This document shows positions 24,481 to 32,442 of a stretch of 64,000 bases of DNA, one piece after another. How positions within the stretch are numbered: position 1 is the stretch's first letter; each line of letters opens with the position of its first letter. This stretch comes from Nocardia alba NBRC 108234 (GTDB lineage Bacteria; Actinomycetota; Actinomycetes; Mycobacteriales; Mycobacteriaceae). The stretch covers positions 186,001-250,000 of the forward strand of contig NZ_BDAX01000018.1 in NCBI RefSeq assembly GCF_001612665.1, written 5' to 3'. Position numbers and translations under genes: made by a program. The notes beneath the pieces were generated by a model. The model was not told where the DNA came from. It was given only the letters and a program-made list of their open reading frames with translations, and searched no databases.

Positions 24481-25161
24481 TCAGTCCGTGGGATCGTGCC
24501 CTTCGGTGCGCACCCGCTGCTCGATCTCGCGCCAACGGCCCGGTGTCGGGTGCGGGTAGTCGGCGCGTTCGTCGCGTTCGGCCCCGGCCAGCACGGTGGC
24601 GGCGTTGTCGATATCGTCGATCAGCTGCTGGGCGAGGTCGCGTTCGGTCGCGTAGTGGCGCTGGGCCCATTGCAGTACCAGCTGCGAATAGGCCCAGCCC
24701 GGTTCGGATTTCGCGGCTTCGGCGTCGATCGCGGCACGCTTGGCGAGTTTGTCGACGTCGGCGATATGGTCGTGCAGGATCTGCTTGAGCCGCTCCGGGG
24801 ACCCGAGATGGCCGAACATCACGCGCAGCAGCACGTGGTGTTTGAGCACCGACGGATCGACGGGGGCCTTGTTCCACCAGGTGGTCACCGCGTCCCTGCC
24901 CTCGGTGGTGATCCGGTACAGCCGCCTGGCGCGCATGGTGTTGTCGGGGTCGAGGCGCGAACTCGCGAAGCCGTGCTGCTCGAGCTTCTTCAGTTCGGCG
25001 TAGATCTGGCTGTAGGACGGGGTCCAGTAGACGTAGCGCAGACTCCAGTCCGCCCACTTCTTCAGGTCGTAGCCGGAGATCTCCTCCTCGTACGAGAGCA
25101 TGGCGAGCACCGCCCAGCTGGTCGGCGGCAGGTTGGGCACGCCGGGGTCGGGGTTGGCCAT
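24481..25161 (-). CDS. PadR-family transcriptional regulator
   Basis: The 226-residue regulator has an N-terminal winged helix: SWAVLAMLSYEEEISGYDLKKWADWSLRYVYWTPSYSQIYAELKKLEQHGFASSR covers the PadR DNA-binding pattern, with the wing RLYRITTEGRDAVTTWW. A long C-terminal helical dimerisation domain follows (PadR subfamily with C-terminal PF10400-like region). It is divergent from the hsaB-like gene, and copies of the steroid-block palindrome lie in the 129-bp gap. PadR proteins usually sense phenolic compounds. Confidence 0.88.
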   Translation of the reverse strand: MANPDPGVPNLPPTSWAVLAMLSYEEEISGYDLKKWADWSLRYVYWTPSYSQIYAELKKLEQHGFASSRLDPDNTMRARRLYRITTEGRDAVTTWWNKAPVDPSVLKHHVLLRVMFGHLGSPERLKQILHDHIADVDKLAKRAAIDAEAAKSEPGWAYSQLVLQWAQRHYATERDLAQQLIDDIDNAATVLAGAERDERADYPHPTPGRWREIEQRVRTEGHDPTD

Positions 25162-25205
25162 GGCTGCATGCTAGCAACCGGTCTTGCCGGAATTCACCCG
25201 TCGAC

Positions 25206-25261
25206 AACCGCTGACCGGGAGACGGTCTTGAGACGGTCCTCGATACTCCCGGATTCTGGGC
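25206..25261. promoter_or_regulatory. Paired palindrome sites in the padR-like / hsaB gap
   Basis: AACCGCTGACCGGGA (25206-25220) retains the complete right half of the regional motif. TCCCGGATTCTGGGC (25247-25261) retains the left half. They are 41 bp apart, close to the 40-bp spacing seen before kshA. Confidence 0.5.
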
Positions 25262-25290
25262 ACCATCGGATTCCGTTCGGAAGGACCCCC

Positions 25291-25797
25291 ATGAATACGG
25301 ACAACGTCGTCGTCGACGCGGGTATCCCAGCGCCCGCTGACCTGCGCAGGGTGCTCGGTCACTTCGCGACCGGCGTCGCGGTGATCACCGCCCACGACGG
25401 GACGCGCCCGCTCGGCTTCACCTGCCAGTCGGTGGTGTCGGTGTCGCTGGATCCGCCGTATGTGTCGTTCTGCCCGGCCAAGAGTTCCACCAGCTGGCCG
25501 CTGCTGCGCGAGGCGGGCGCCCTGTGCGTCAACATCCTGGCGCGGGAGCAGAGCGCGCTGTGCCGGCAGTTCGCGGTGCGCGGGGCCGACAAGTTCGCCG
25601 GCGTGGCATGGGACAGGGCGGGCAACGGCGCGCCCGCGCTGGCCGGGGTGCTGGCCCAGCTCGAGGTGACGGTGGAGTTCGAGCACGATGCGGGCGATCA
25701 CACCGTCGTGCTCGCCCGCATCGGTGACCTGCGGGCCGTCGAAGGGGCCGAGCCGCTGCTGTTCTACAAGGGCGGGTTCGGCGGGTTCGCGGCCTGA
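25291..25797 (+). CDS. hsaB: Flavin reductase HsaB
   Basis: The 168-residue short-chain flavin reductase supplies reduced FMN to HsaA. Family signs are LRRVLGHFATGVAVITA near residues 18-34, GFTCQSVVSVSLDPPYVSFCPAKSSTSWP (flavin-binding) and VNILAREQSALCRQFA. ATG 25291 follows AAGGA. It stands alone between PadR and a bidirectional terminator, away from hsaA at 17064, but operator copies related to those before kshA could coordinate both. It could also serve other flavin monooxygenases of the region. Confidence 0.85.
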   Translation: MNTDNVVVDAGIPAPADLRRVLGHFATGVAVITAHDGTRPLGFTCQSVVSVSLDPPYVSFCPAKSSTSWPLLREAGALCVNILAREQSALCRQFAVRGADKFAGVAWDRAGNGAPALAGVLAQLEVTVEFEHDAGDHTVVLARIGDLRAVEGAEPLLFYKGGFGGFAA

Positions 25798-25800
25798 CCC

Positions 25801-25837
25801 GACGACGGGGCGCTCCGCCGCGGACCGCCCCGTCGTC
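25801..25837. terminator. Bidirectional terminator between hsaB and the Baeyer-Villiger-type gene
   Basis: Perfect 12-bp arms GACGACGGGGCG / CGCCCCGTCGTC around a 13-nt loop between two convergent genes. Confidence 0.75.
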
Positions 25838-25842
25838 CTCGC

Positions 25843-27474
25843 TCACGCCTCGATCACGTCGAAACCCTTGTATCCCGCGGCCGCGACCTCGGCGATGATC
25901 TCGCCGTAGACGCCGAAACCACCGACGAAGGGCATGAACACTCGCGGCCTGCCCTCGATGTTCGCGCCCAGATACCACGAATTCGCCTGTGTCATCAGCG
26001 TTCCCGCGGCCCGGTCGCCACATTCGAGCACCCATTGCGCCACCGCGTCCCGGCGCGCCTCCAGTGCCGCCGCTCCCCTGGCGTCGAGGAAGCCGATCGC
26101 CTCGGCCACCCAGTCGACGTGCAGTTCCGAGTGCAGCACCATGTTGGCCAGCACCGACGGACTGCCAGGGCCGGTGAGGTTGAACAGGTTCGGGAACCCC
26201 GCCACGCCCAGTCCCAGATAGGTACGCGGTCCGTCCCGCCAGGCCTGGTTGAGTGTCTCGCCGCCCCTGCCCACGATATTCATCCGCGAAACCGATCCGG
26301 TCATCGCGTCGAATCCGGTGGCCAGCACCAGGGTGTCGAGGGGGAAGTGCGCCGCGGTGGTGTGCACGCCCTCGGCGTCGATCCGGGTGATCGGCGTCGT
26401 CTTCAGGTCGACCAGCTCGACGTTGTCGCGGTTGAAGGTCTGGTAGTAGTTCGTGTCGGTGCAGATCCGCTTGGTGCCGATGGGGTGGTCGTGCGGGACG
26501 AGCAGATCGGCGACGCGGGGGTCCGCGATCACGGCACGCACCTTCTCCTCCCAGAATTCCCGCGCTGTGTCGTTGGCGGCCAGGGTGGTGAGCTGGTCGG
26601 GGAAGGTCTTGCTGAACAGCACACCGCCCAGTGCCCAGCGCTGCTCGTAGGCCTCGCGCCGTTCCCGCTCGCTCACCGCGACCGCGGAATCCGGGTGCGC
26701 CTGGTGTGGCGACCCGCCGCCGCTGACCATCGACAGCCGTCTGCGCTCGGAATAGTTCGCCTTCTGCGCCGCCCGGTCCTGTTCGGTCAACGGCGTATTC
26801 CCCGCGGGCACACTGTAATTGGCGGTGCGCTGGAACACGTGCAACCGCTGGGCCTGTTCGGCCACGCACGGGATGGTCTGGATACCGGAGGAGCCGGTGC
26901 CGATCACGCCGACCCGGCGGCCGGTGAGATCGACGCCCTCGTGCGGCCAGTGCGAGGTGCGCAGGATCTGCCCGGCGAAGGTGTCGAGTCCGGCGATGGC
27001 CGGGGTATTGGCATTGGACAGCGGGCCGGTGGCCAGCACGACGAACCGGGCCGAGACCGCGCGAGCGGTGTCGGTGTCGACCTGCCAGCGCAGGGTCTGC
27101 TCGTCGAGCACGATATCGGTGACGCGAGTGCTGAATTCGATGTCGCGGCGCAGGTCGTAGCGATCGGCGACATGCTCGAGGTAGGCCAGGATCTCGGGCT
27201 GAGTGGCGTACTTCTCGCTCCAGTTCCACTCCTGCTGTAGCGCGTCGTCGAAGGAGTACGAGTAGTCGACGCTCTCGACATCGCAGCGCGCGCCCGGATA
27301 GCGATTCCAGTACCAGACGCCGCCCACACCGTCGCCGGCTTCGAACACCCGCACGCGCAGGCCGCTGCCGCGCAAGCGGTGCAGCGCGTAGAGGCCGGCG
27401 ATGCCGGCGCCGACGACGACCACGTCGACGTCGGCCGGGGCGTTCGCTGGTGCCGATGGGGTCTCGGGGTTCAC
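25843..27474 (-). CDS. Baeyer-Villiger-type flavin monooxygenase
   Basis: This 543-residue protein has an FAD-binding GAGIAG motif near residues 22-27, a NADPH-binding GTGSSG near 193 and the region FAGQILRTSHWP at 166-177. That region aligns with the BVMO fingerprint FxGxxxHxxxW(P/D), but it has Arg172 where the fingerprint has His. Length and the GVGGVWYWNRYPGARCDVES segment fit cyclohexanone/steroid monooxygenases, which insert oxygen next to a ketone. The start is GTG 27474; a 57-codon extension is atypical and runs through the operators. It is divergent from kstD. Confidence 0.85.
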   Translation of the reverse strand: MNPETPSAPANAPADVDVVVVGAGIAGLYALHRLRGSGLRVRVFEAGDGVGGVWYWNRYPGARCDVESVDYSYSFDDALQQEWNWSEKYATQPEILAYLEHVADRYDLRRDIEFSTRVTDIVLDEQTLRWQVDTDTARAVSARFVVLATGPLSNANTPAIAGLDTFAGQILRTSHWPHEGVDLTGRRVGVIGTGSSGIQTIPCVAEQAQRLHVFQRTANYSVPAGNTPLTEQDRAAQKANYSERRRLSMVSGGGSPHQAHPDSAVAVSERERREAYEQRWALGGVLFSKTFPDQLTTLAANDTAREFWEEKVRAVIADPRVADLLVPHDHPIGTKRICTDTNYYQTFNRDNVELVDLKTTPITRIDAEGVHTTAAHFPLDTLVLATGFDAMTGSVSRMNIVGRGGETLNQAWRDGPRTYLGLGVAGFPNLFNLTGPGSPSVLANMVLHSELHVDWVAEAIGFLDARGAAALEARRDAVAQWVLECGDRAAGTLMTQANSWYLGANIEGRPRVFMPFVGGFGVYGEIIAEVAAAGYKGFDVIEA

Positions 27475-27551
27475 AGTGCCTACCTTTCGATGGAGACCGG
27501 TTTGTCTGCGGGCGACGCTAAGGACGCGCGCCGCGTTCGAGCAGGTCCGCT

Positions 27552-27603
27552 TCCCGCTGACCGGCACATTCGCCCATCGACGTTCTCCCGATGATCGGGA
27601 GAA
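27552..27603. promoter_or_regulatory. Paired palindrome sites between the BVMO and kstD genes
   Basis: TCCCGCTGACCGGCA (27552-27566) and the core TCCCGATGATCGGGA (27586-27600) are both copies of the regional motif. The second extends to a perfect 21-bp palindrome at 27583-27603 (10-bp arms around one G). Their centres are 34 bp apart. They sit in the 195-bp divergent gap. Confidence 0.75.
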
Positions 27604-27669
27604 CCGCCCCACGACCACCGACGGCGGGCCTACCGTCGAGCGCAATTCGAGGTGGTATCAGGAGGAACA

Positions 27670-29205
27670 GTGGTGGACTGGAACGACGAGGTGGATGTGC
27701 TGGTCGCGGGGTCGGGTGGTGGCCTGGCCGGCGCCTACACCGCCGCCCGCGAGGGGCTCAGCGTCGCGGTGGTCGAGGCGACCGACAAATTCGGTGGCAC
27801 GACGGCCTATTCGGGCGGCGGCGGAGTGTGGTTTCCGTGCAACCCGGTGCTCGAGCGGGCGGGCACCGACGACACCCTCGACGACGCGCTCACCTACTAC
27901 CGGGCCGTGGTCGGCGACCGTACCCCCGACGATATGCAGCAGACCTACGTCCGGCGGGGTCGCGACCTCATCGAATACCTGGAGGCCGACGACCATTTCG
28001 CGTTCCTGCCGCTGCCGTGGCCGGACTACTTCGGCAAGGCGCCCAAGGCCCGGCTCGACGGTCAGCGCCACATCATGCCGACACCGCTGCCCGCCGCCGA
28101 GCTGGGCCCGCTGCGCGCATCGCTGCGTGGAACGCTCGACACCGACCGGCTCGGCGCCGCACCGCAGGACCTGCTGATCGGCGGTCAGGCGCTGATCGGG
28201 CGGATGCTGCGCGCGATCTCGCGTTACCCACACGCGCGGCTGCACCTGAATTCGCCGCTGGTGGAACTGGTGGTCGAAGACGGCGTGGTGACCGGCGCGA
28301 TCGTCGAACGCGACGGTGCCCGAGTCGCGATCCGCGCGCGCCGCGGCGTGATCCTGGCGGCGGGCGGTTTCGAGCAGAACGCCGAGCTGCGCGAGCAGTA
28401 CGGCGTGCCCGGCGACGCACGAGACACCATGGGGCCCTGGGGAAATCAGGGACACGCGCACCAGGCGGGGATCGCGGCGGGCGCCGACACCGATCTGATG
28501 GATCAGGCGTGGTGGTCGCCCGGCCTGACCCATCCCGACGGGCGGTCGGCGTTCGCGCTGTGGTTCACCGGCGGCATTTTCGTCGATCAGGAGGGCAAGC
28601 GTTTCGTCAACGAGTCGGCCCCCTACGACCGGCTCGGCCGCGACGTGATCCGCCAGATGAACGACCGGGGGCTCACCCTGCCGTTCTGGATGATCTACGA
28701 CGACACCGAGGGCGAGGTGCCCCCGATCAAGGCCACCAATGTCTCCCTGGTCGAGACCGAGAAGTACGTCGAGGCCGGGCTGTGGCACACCGCCGACACC
28801 CTCGCCGAACTGGCCGCGAAGATCGGCGTGCCCGCCGCGAACCTGGAGGCCACCGTCGAGCGGTTCAACGCGATGGTCGCCACCGGTGTCGACCCCGATT
28901 TCGGGCGCGGCGACGAAGCGTACGACCGGGCGTTCTCCCACGGCGAACCGCCGTTGGTGACCATCGACAAGGGCCCCTACCACGCGGCGGCGTTCGGCAT
29001 CTCCGACCTGGGCACCAAGGGCGGGCTGCGCACCGACAGCGCGGCGCGCGTACTCGACCGCGACGGCGAACCGATCCGGGGTCTCTACGCGGCGGGCAAC
29101 ACCATGGCCGCGGTGAGCGGCGAGGTCTATCCCGGCGGCGGCAATCCGATCGGCGCGTCCATGCTGTTCAGCCACCTCGCCGTCCGCCACATCCTCGGCG
29201 AATGA
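27670..29205 (+). CDS. kstD: 3-ketosteroid-delta1-dehydrogenase family flavoprotein (KstD-like)
   Basis: The 511-residue FAD protein has VAGSGGGLAGAYTAA near residues 11-25, TTAYSGGGGVW near 43-53 and the C-terminal YPGGGNPIGASMLFSHLA, where KstD enzymes have the catalytic Tyr and Gly of YPAGGxTIG. KstD introduces the C1-C2 double bond in ring A, a prerequisite for ring opening together with C9 hydroxylation. GTG 27670 follows AGGAGG. It is the first gene of a six-gene run ending with hsaD and is preceded by two palindromic sites. Because a second KstD-like gene follows, substrate ranges probably differ. Confidence 0.85.
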   Translation: MVDWNDEVDVLVAGSGGGLAGAYTAAREGLSVAVVEATDKFGGTTAYSGGGGVWFPCNPVLERAGTDDTLDDALTYYRAVVGDRTPDDMQQTYVRRGRDLIEYLEADDHFAFLPLPWPDYFGKAPKARLDGQRHIMPTPLPAAELGPLRASLRGTLDTDRLGAAPQDLLIGGQALIGRMLRAISRYPHARLHLNSPLVELVVEDGVVTGAIVERDGARVAIRARRGVILAAGGFEQNAELREQYGVPGDARDTMGPWGNQGHAHQAGIAAGADTDLMDQAWWSPGLTHPDGRSAFALWFTGGIFVDQEGKRFVNESAPYDRLGRDVIRQMNDRGLTLPFWMIYDDTEGEVPPIKATNVSLVETEKYVEAGLWHTADTLAELAAKIGVPAANLEATVERFNAMVATGVDPDFGRGDEAYDRAFSHGEPPLVTIDKGPYHAAAFGISDLGTKGGLRTDSAARVLDRDGEPIRGLYAAGNTMAAVSGEVYPGGGNPIGASMLFSHLAVRHILGE

Positions 29206-29220
29206 GCACTTCCCGATCCT

Positions 29221-29235
29221 TCCCGCTGGTCGGGA
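29221..29235 (+). promoter_or_regulatory. Single palindrome site before the ketosteroid isomerase gene
   Basis: TCCCGCTGGTCGGGA matches the regional motif. It lies in the 107-bp gap after kstD and 78 bp before the isomerase start. This suggests an internal promoter or a second control point within the run. Confidence 0.6.
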
Positions 29236-29312
29236 GAGACCGGGCCTGCCGGGCCACCGCATGTGGTTCGGTGCACCTATTCACCCCCTTTCGACAATTC
29301 AGGAGTGCCCCC

Positions 29313-29684
29313 ATGGCTTCAGCGGACGACATTCGCGCGACAGTGCGCAAATATGTGGAGGCCGTCGGCAGCGGTACGGCCGCCGACGTCGTCGCCCTCT
29401 ACCGCGAGGACGCGACGGTGGAGGACCCGGTCGGTACCGAACCGCATGTCGGGCATGCGGCGATCACGAAGTTCTACGAGAACATCGAGCCGCTGCAACG
29501 TTCGACCGAACTGTTCTCGGTGCGCGTCGCGGGCGACAGTGCCGCGTTCAGCTTCCGGGTGGTCACCACGTTCGGCGAGCAGACCTTCACCCTCGACCCG
29601 ATCGACGTGATGACCTTCGACGAGGACGCCCGCATCGTGAGCATGCGCGCTTTCTGGTCCCAGGACGACATGGTCGTCGGCTGA
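29313..29684 (+). CDS. Delta5-3-ketosteroid isomerase (KSI)
   Basis: The 123-residue protein has the compact KSI/NTF2 fold with all three catalytic positions of the Comamonas testosteroni enzyme: Tyr14 (RKYVEAV), Asp38 (ATVEDPVG) and Asp98 (DPIDVMTF). The ATVEDPVGTEP and IVSMRAFW segments are also shared with that enzyme. It moves the double bond of a 5-ene-3-ketosteroid to the 4-ene position. ATG 29313 follows CAGGAG. It stands 11 nt before the second KstD gene, consistent with sequential action on ring A. Confidence 0.88.
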   Translation: MASADDIRATVRKYVEAVGSGTAADVVALYREDATVEDPVGTEPHVGHAAITKFYENIEPLQRSTELFSVRVAGDSAAFSFRVVTTFGEQTFTLDPIDVMTFDEDARIVSMRAFWSQDDMVVG

Positions 29685-29695
29685 GCGAGGCGACG

Positions 29696-31357
29696 ATGAC
29701 TGCGACCGAACAACACTGGGATCACGAGGTCGGTTTCCTCGTCGTCGGCAGCGGCGCGGGTGGGCTCACCGCCGCGCTCGCCGCCGCCGATCGCGGCCTG
29801 GACACTCTGGTCATCGAGAAGGCCTCGGTCTACGGCGGCAGCACCGCGCTCTCGGGCGGCGGCATCTGGGTGCCCAACAACCCGACGCTGCTGCGCGAGG
29901 GCCTCGGCGATTCCCGTGCCGACGTGCGCGCCTACCTCGACGCCGTGGTCGGTGACCGGGTGCCCGCGGCCAACCTGGACGCGTTCATCGACGAGGGCCC
30001 GCGCATGCTGGCCTTCCTCGAGACCAGCCCGCACCTGCGTTTCCAGTGGTGCGCCGGCTATTCCGACTATCACCCCGAAGCACCGGGCGGACGGCCCGCG
30101 GGCCGGTCCATCGAGCCGCTGCCGGTCGATCTGAAACAGCTCGGCGCGGACGAGGGTCTTCTGCGTCCCGCCGCGCTCGCGACCCCGCCGGGCCTGTTCA
30201 TCACCTCCAAGGACTTCGTCCAGCTCAATATGGTGACGCGCACCTGGCGGGCGCGCTGGACCGCGCTGCTGACCGGCCTGCGGGCGATCAAGGCGATCGT
30301 GCTGCGCAGGCACATGGACACGCTCGGCCGGGCCCTGATCGCCCGGCTGCGCCTGGCCGTGCGCGACGCGGGGGCGCCACTGTGGCTCGACACCCCGTTG
30401 CGCGCGCTGATCACCGACGACACCGGTGCGGTGCTGGGCGTGCTCGCCGAACGCGACGGCCGCGAGATCCGGATCCGGGCGCGTGCCGGTGTCCTGCTGG
30501 CCACGGGTGGTTTCGAGTACAACCAGGCGATGCGCAAAACCCACCTGCCCGAGGGTGGGCGCGACAACTTCAGCGCGGCGTCGGCGGACAACACCGGCGA
30601 CGGCATCATCGCGGGCGAGAAGGTAGGCGCGGCAGTCGATCTCATGGACGACGCGTGGTGGATGCCGTCGTTCCAGCGCCCGGAAGGCATCAACCAGGTG
30701 CTGGTGTCGGAGCGCTCCATTCCGCGCTCGATCATCGTCGACAGCACGGGCAGGCGCTTCACCAACGAGGCGTCGCCGTATGTGACCTTCGTGCACGCCC
30801 AGCTGGCGGGCAGCCACGATCCTGCCTGGCTGGTCTTCGACGCGAAAGCCAAGAGCCGCTATCCCATCGGCGGCATCGTGCCGGGGCAGAAGTTCCCCGC
30901 CTCGTGGACGGCGACCGGCCTGGTCCGCTCGGCGCCCGACATCGCGGGGCTGGCCACCGCGATCGGCGTGCCCGTCGACGCGTTGCGCGACACCGTCGGT
31001 CGTTTCAACGGTTTCGCTCGCGAGGGGCACGACGCCGACTTCGGCCGTGGAGTCAGCGCCTACGACAACTACTACGGTGATCCGACGCTGGCCACGCCCG
31101 CACTCGATGTGCTGGACAAGGGCCCGTTCTACGCGCTGCGGGTGCGGATCGGCGACCTCGGCACCAAAGGCGGACTGGTCTACAACGCCGATGCCCAAGT
31201 ACTGCGCGCGGACGGTTCAACCATTCCCGGTCTCTACGCCGTGGGCAACACCTCCGCCGCGGTGATGGGCAACGACTACGCGGGCGCGGGCGCGACGATC
31301 GGTCCGGCCATGGTGTTCGGCTACATCGGCGCGCGCCATGCCGCCGGACAGCGATGA
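29696..31357 (+). CDS. 3-ketosteroid-delta1-dehydrogenase family flavoprotein (second copy)
   Basis: The 553-residue flavoprotein has VVGSGAGGLTAALAAADRGL near residues 16-35, GGSTALSGGGIWVPNNP and the C-terminal GNDYAGAGATIGPAMVFGYIGARHA, close to the usual KstD ending Y.(A/G)GG.TIGPAMVFGY. It is about 40 residues longer than the copy at 27670 and has the more canonical KstD C-terminus, so this may be the main delta1-dehydrogenase. It overlaps the next small gene by ATGA and follows KSI closely, forming a KSI-KstD-small protein-SDR-HsaD unit. Confidence 0.88.
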   Translation: MTATEQHWDHEVGFLVVGSGAGGLTAALAAADRGLDTLVIEKASVYGGSTALSGGGIWVPNNPTLLREGLGDSRADVRAYLDAVVGDRVPAANLDAFIDEGPRMLAFLETSPHLRFQWCAGYSDYHPEAPGGRPAGRSIEPLPVDLKQLGADEGLLRPAALATPPGLFITSKDFVQLNMVTRTWRARWTALLTGLRAIKAIVLRRHMDTLGRALIARLRLAVRDAGAPLWLDTPLRALITDDTGAVLGVLAERDGREIRIRARAGVLLATGGFEYNQAMRKTHLPEGGRDNFSAASADNTGDGIIAGEKVGAAVDLMDDAWWMPSFQRPEGINQVLVSERSIPRSIIVDSTGRRFTNEASPYVTFVHAQLAGSHDPAWLVFDAKAKSRYPIGGIVPGQKFPASWTATGLVRSAPDIAGLATAIGVPVDALRDTVGRFNGFAREGHDADFGRGVSAYDNYYGDPTLATPALDVLDKGPFYALRVRIGDLGTKGGLVYNADAQVLRADGSTIPGLYAVGNTSAAVMGNDYAGAGATIGPAMVFGYIGARHAAGQR

Positions 31358-31626
31358 GGCGGGCGAGCATGCGACCCGTCGAATGCGCGTCCTGCGGCAA
31401 CAAGGTGCTGGCGGAGAAATTCAGTCCGAGCCACACCAGCATCCAGTGGCTCGACGACGCCGAGTCCGCGTGCCCCGAGTTCGCGCGGCGCGCGGCGCTC
31501 GGTGAGCACAGCAGCTGGATCCCCACCTGCCCCGCCCTGCGCGAATCCATCGAGGACGCGGTCCGCGCGGGCGCGTTGACGACCGATCAGTTGCGCCACG
31601 AACCGGTTCCCGGCCGACTCGGCTGA
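31354..31626 (+). CDS. Small conserved-looking cysteine protein in the steroid operon
   Basis: The 90-residue protein starts at an ATG overlapping the KstD stop; a second ATG at 31369 is also possible. It contains CASCGNKVLAEKF near residues 11-23 and two more cysteines (SACPEF, PTCPAL), so it could bind a metal or an iron-sulfur cluster. The tail is acidic and helical. I do not recognise a named family. Its coupling to KstD on one side and an SDR on the other suggests a role tied to ring A oxidation, for example as an accessory or electron-transfer protein. Confidence 0.7.
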   Translation: MRRASMRPVECASCGNKVLAEKFSPSHTSIQWLDDAESACPEFARRAALGEHSSWIPTCPALRESIEDAVRAGALTTDQLRHEPVPGRLG

Positions 31627-31650
31627 CACCCACAACCAGGAGAGCACTCC

Positions 31651-32442
31651 ATGAACAGACTCGACAATCACCGCACGCTGGTCACCGGGGCCGCCTCCGG
31701 CATCGGACAGGCCACCGCGCTCCGGCTGCTCGACGAGGGCGCCACGGTGGTCGCCGCCGACGTGTCGACCGACGGCCTCGCCGCGACCAGCGCGCGGGCC
31801 GCCGAGCGCGGCACCGCGGACCGGCTCACCACCCTGACCCTCGACATCGGCGACGAGCAGTCGGTGATCGCGGGCGTCCGGTCGTCGATCGAGACCCTGG
31901 GCGGCCTGGACTCGCTGGTGAACGCGGCGGGCATCCTGCGCGCCTCGCACACCGAGCAGACCTCCCTCGACCTGTGGGACCTGATCATCCGGGTGAACCT
32001 CACCGGCACGTTCCTGGTGGTCCGCGAGGCACTGCCCGCGCTGCTGGCCAACCCGCGCGCGACCGTGGTGAACTTCAGCTCCACCTCGGCGGCGTTCGCG
32101 CACCCGTACATGGCGGCCTACGCGGCGAGCAAGGGCGGCATCCAGTCCTTCACCCACGCCATCGCCCTCGAGTACGGCGGCAAGGGCCTGCGCGCGGTCT
32201 GTGTCGCGCCCGGCAGCATCAAGTCGGGGATCACCGACGCCACACCGGGTTACCTGCCCGCCGACTCCGACTGGGCACTGTTCTCGAAGTTGTCTCCCGC
32301 GCTGCCGACCGACCGTGAATCCGGCGGCGCGGGCATGGGTGACCCGACCGCGGTGGCGGGCGTCATCGCGATGCTGGTCTCCGAGGACGGCGCCTTCATC
32401 ACCGGCACCGAGATCCGCATCGACGGCGGTACCCACGCATGA
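31651..32442 (+). CDS. Short-chain dehydrogenase/reductase
   Basis: The 263-residue classical SDR has TGAASGIG near residues 12-19, an Asp after beta-2 (VAADVS, favouring NAD(H)), NAAG, NFSSTSAAFAHPYMAAYAASKGG with the catalytic Ser and YxxxK, and a C-terminal DGGTHA. It most likely oxidises or reduces a hydroxyl on the steroid or on a ring-cleavage intermediate. ATG 31651 follows CCAGGAGAG. It overlaps hsaD by 4 nt (ATGA). Confidence 0.88.
   Translation: MNRLDNHRTLVTGAASGIGQATALRLLDEGATVVAADVSTDGLAATSARAAERGTADRLTTLTLDIGDEQSVIAGVRSSIETLGGLDSLVNAAGILRASHTEQTSLDLWDLIIRVNLTGTFLVVREALPALLANPRATVVNFSSTSAAFAHPYMAAYAASKGGIQSFTHAIALEYGGKGLRAVCVAPGSIKSGITDATPGYLPADSDWALFSKLSPALPTDRESGGAGMGDPTAVAGVIAMLVSEDGAFITGTEIRIDGGTHA

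Noticed and set aside
27652..27669. Earlier GTG start for kstD adding six residues
   Set aside because: The AGGAGG at 27659-27664 lies inside that extension and is correctly spaced for GTG 27670.
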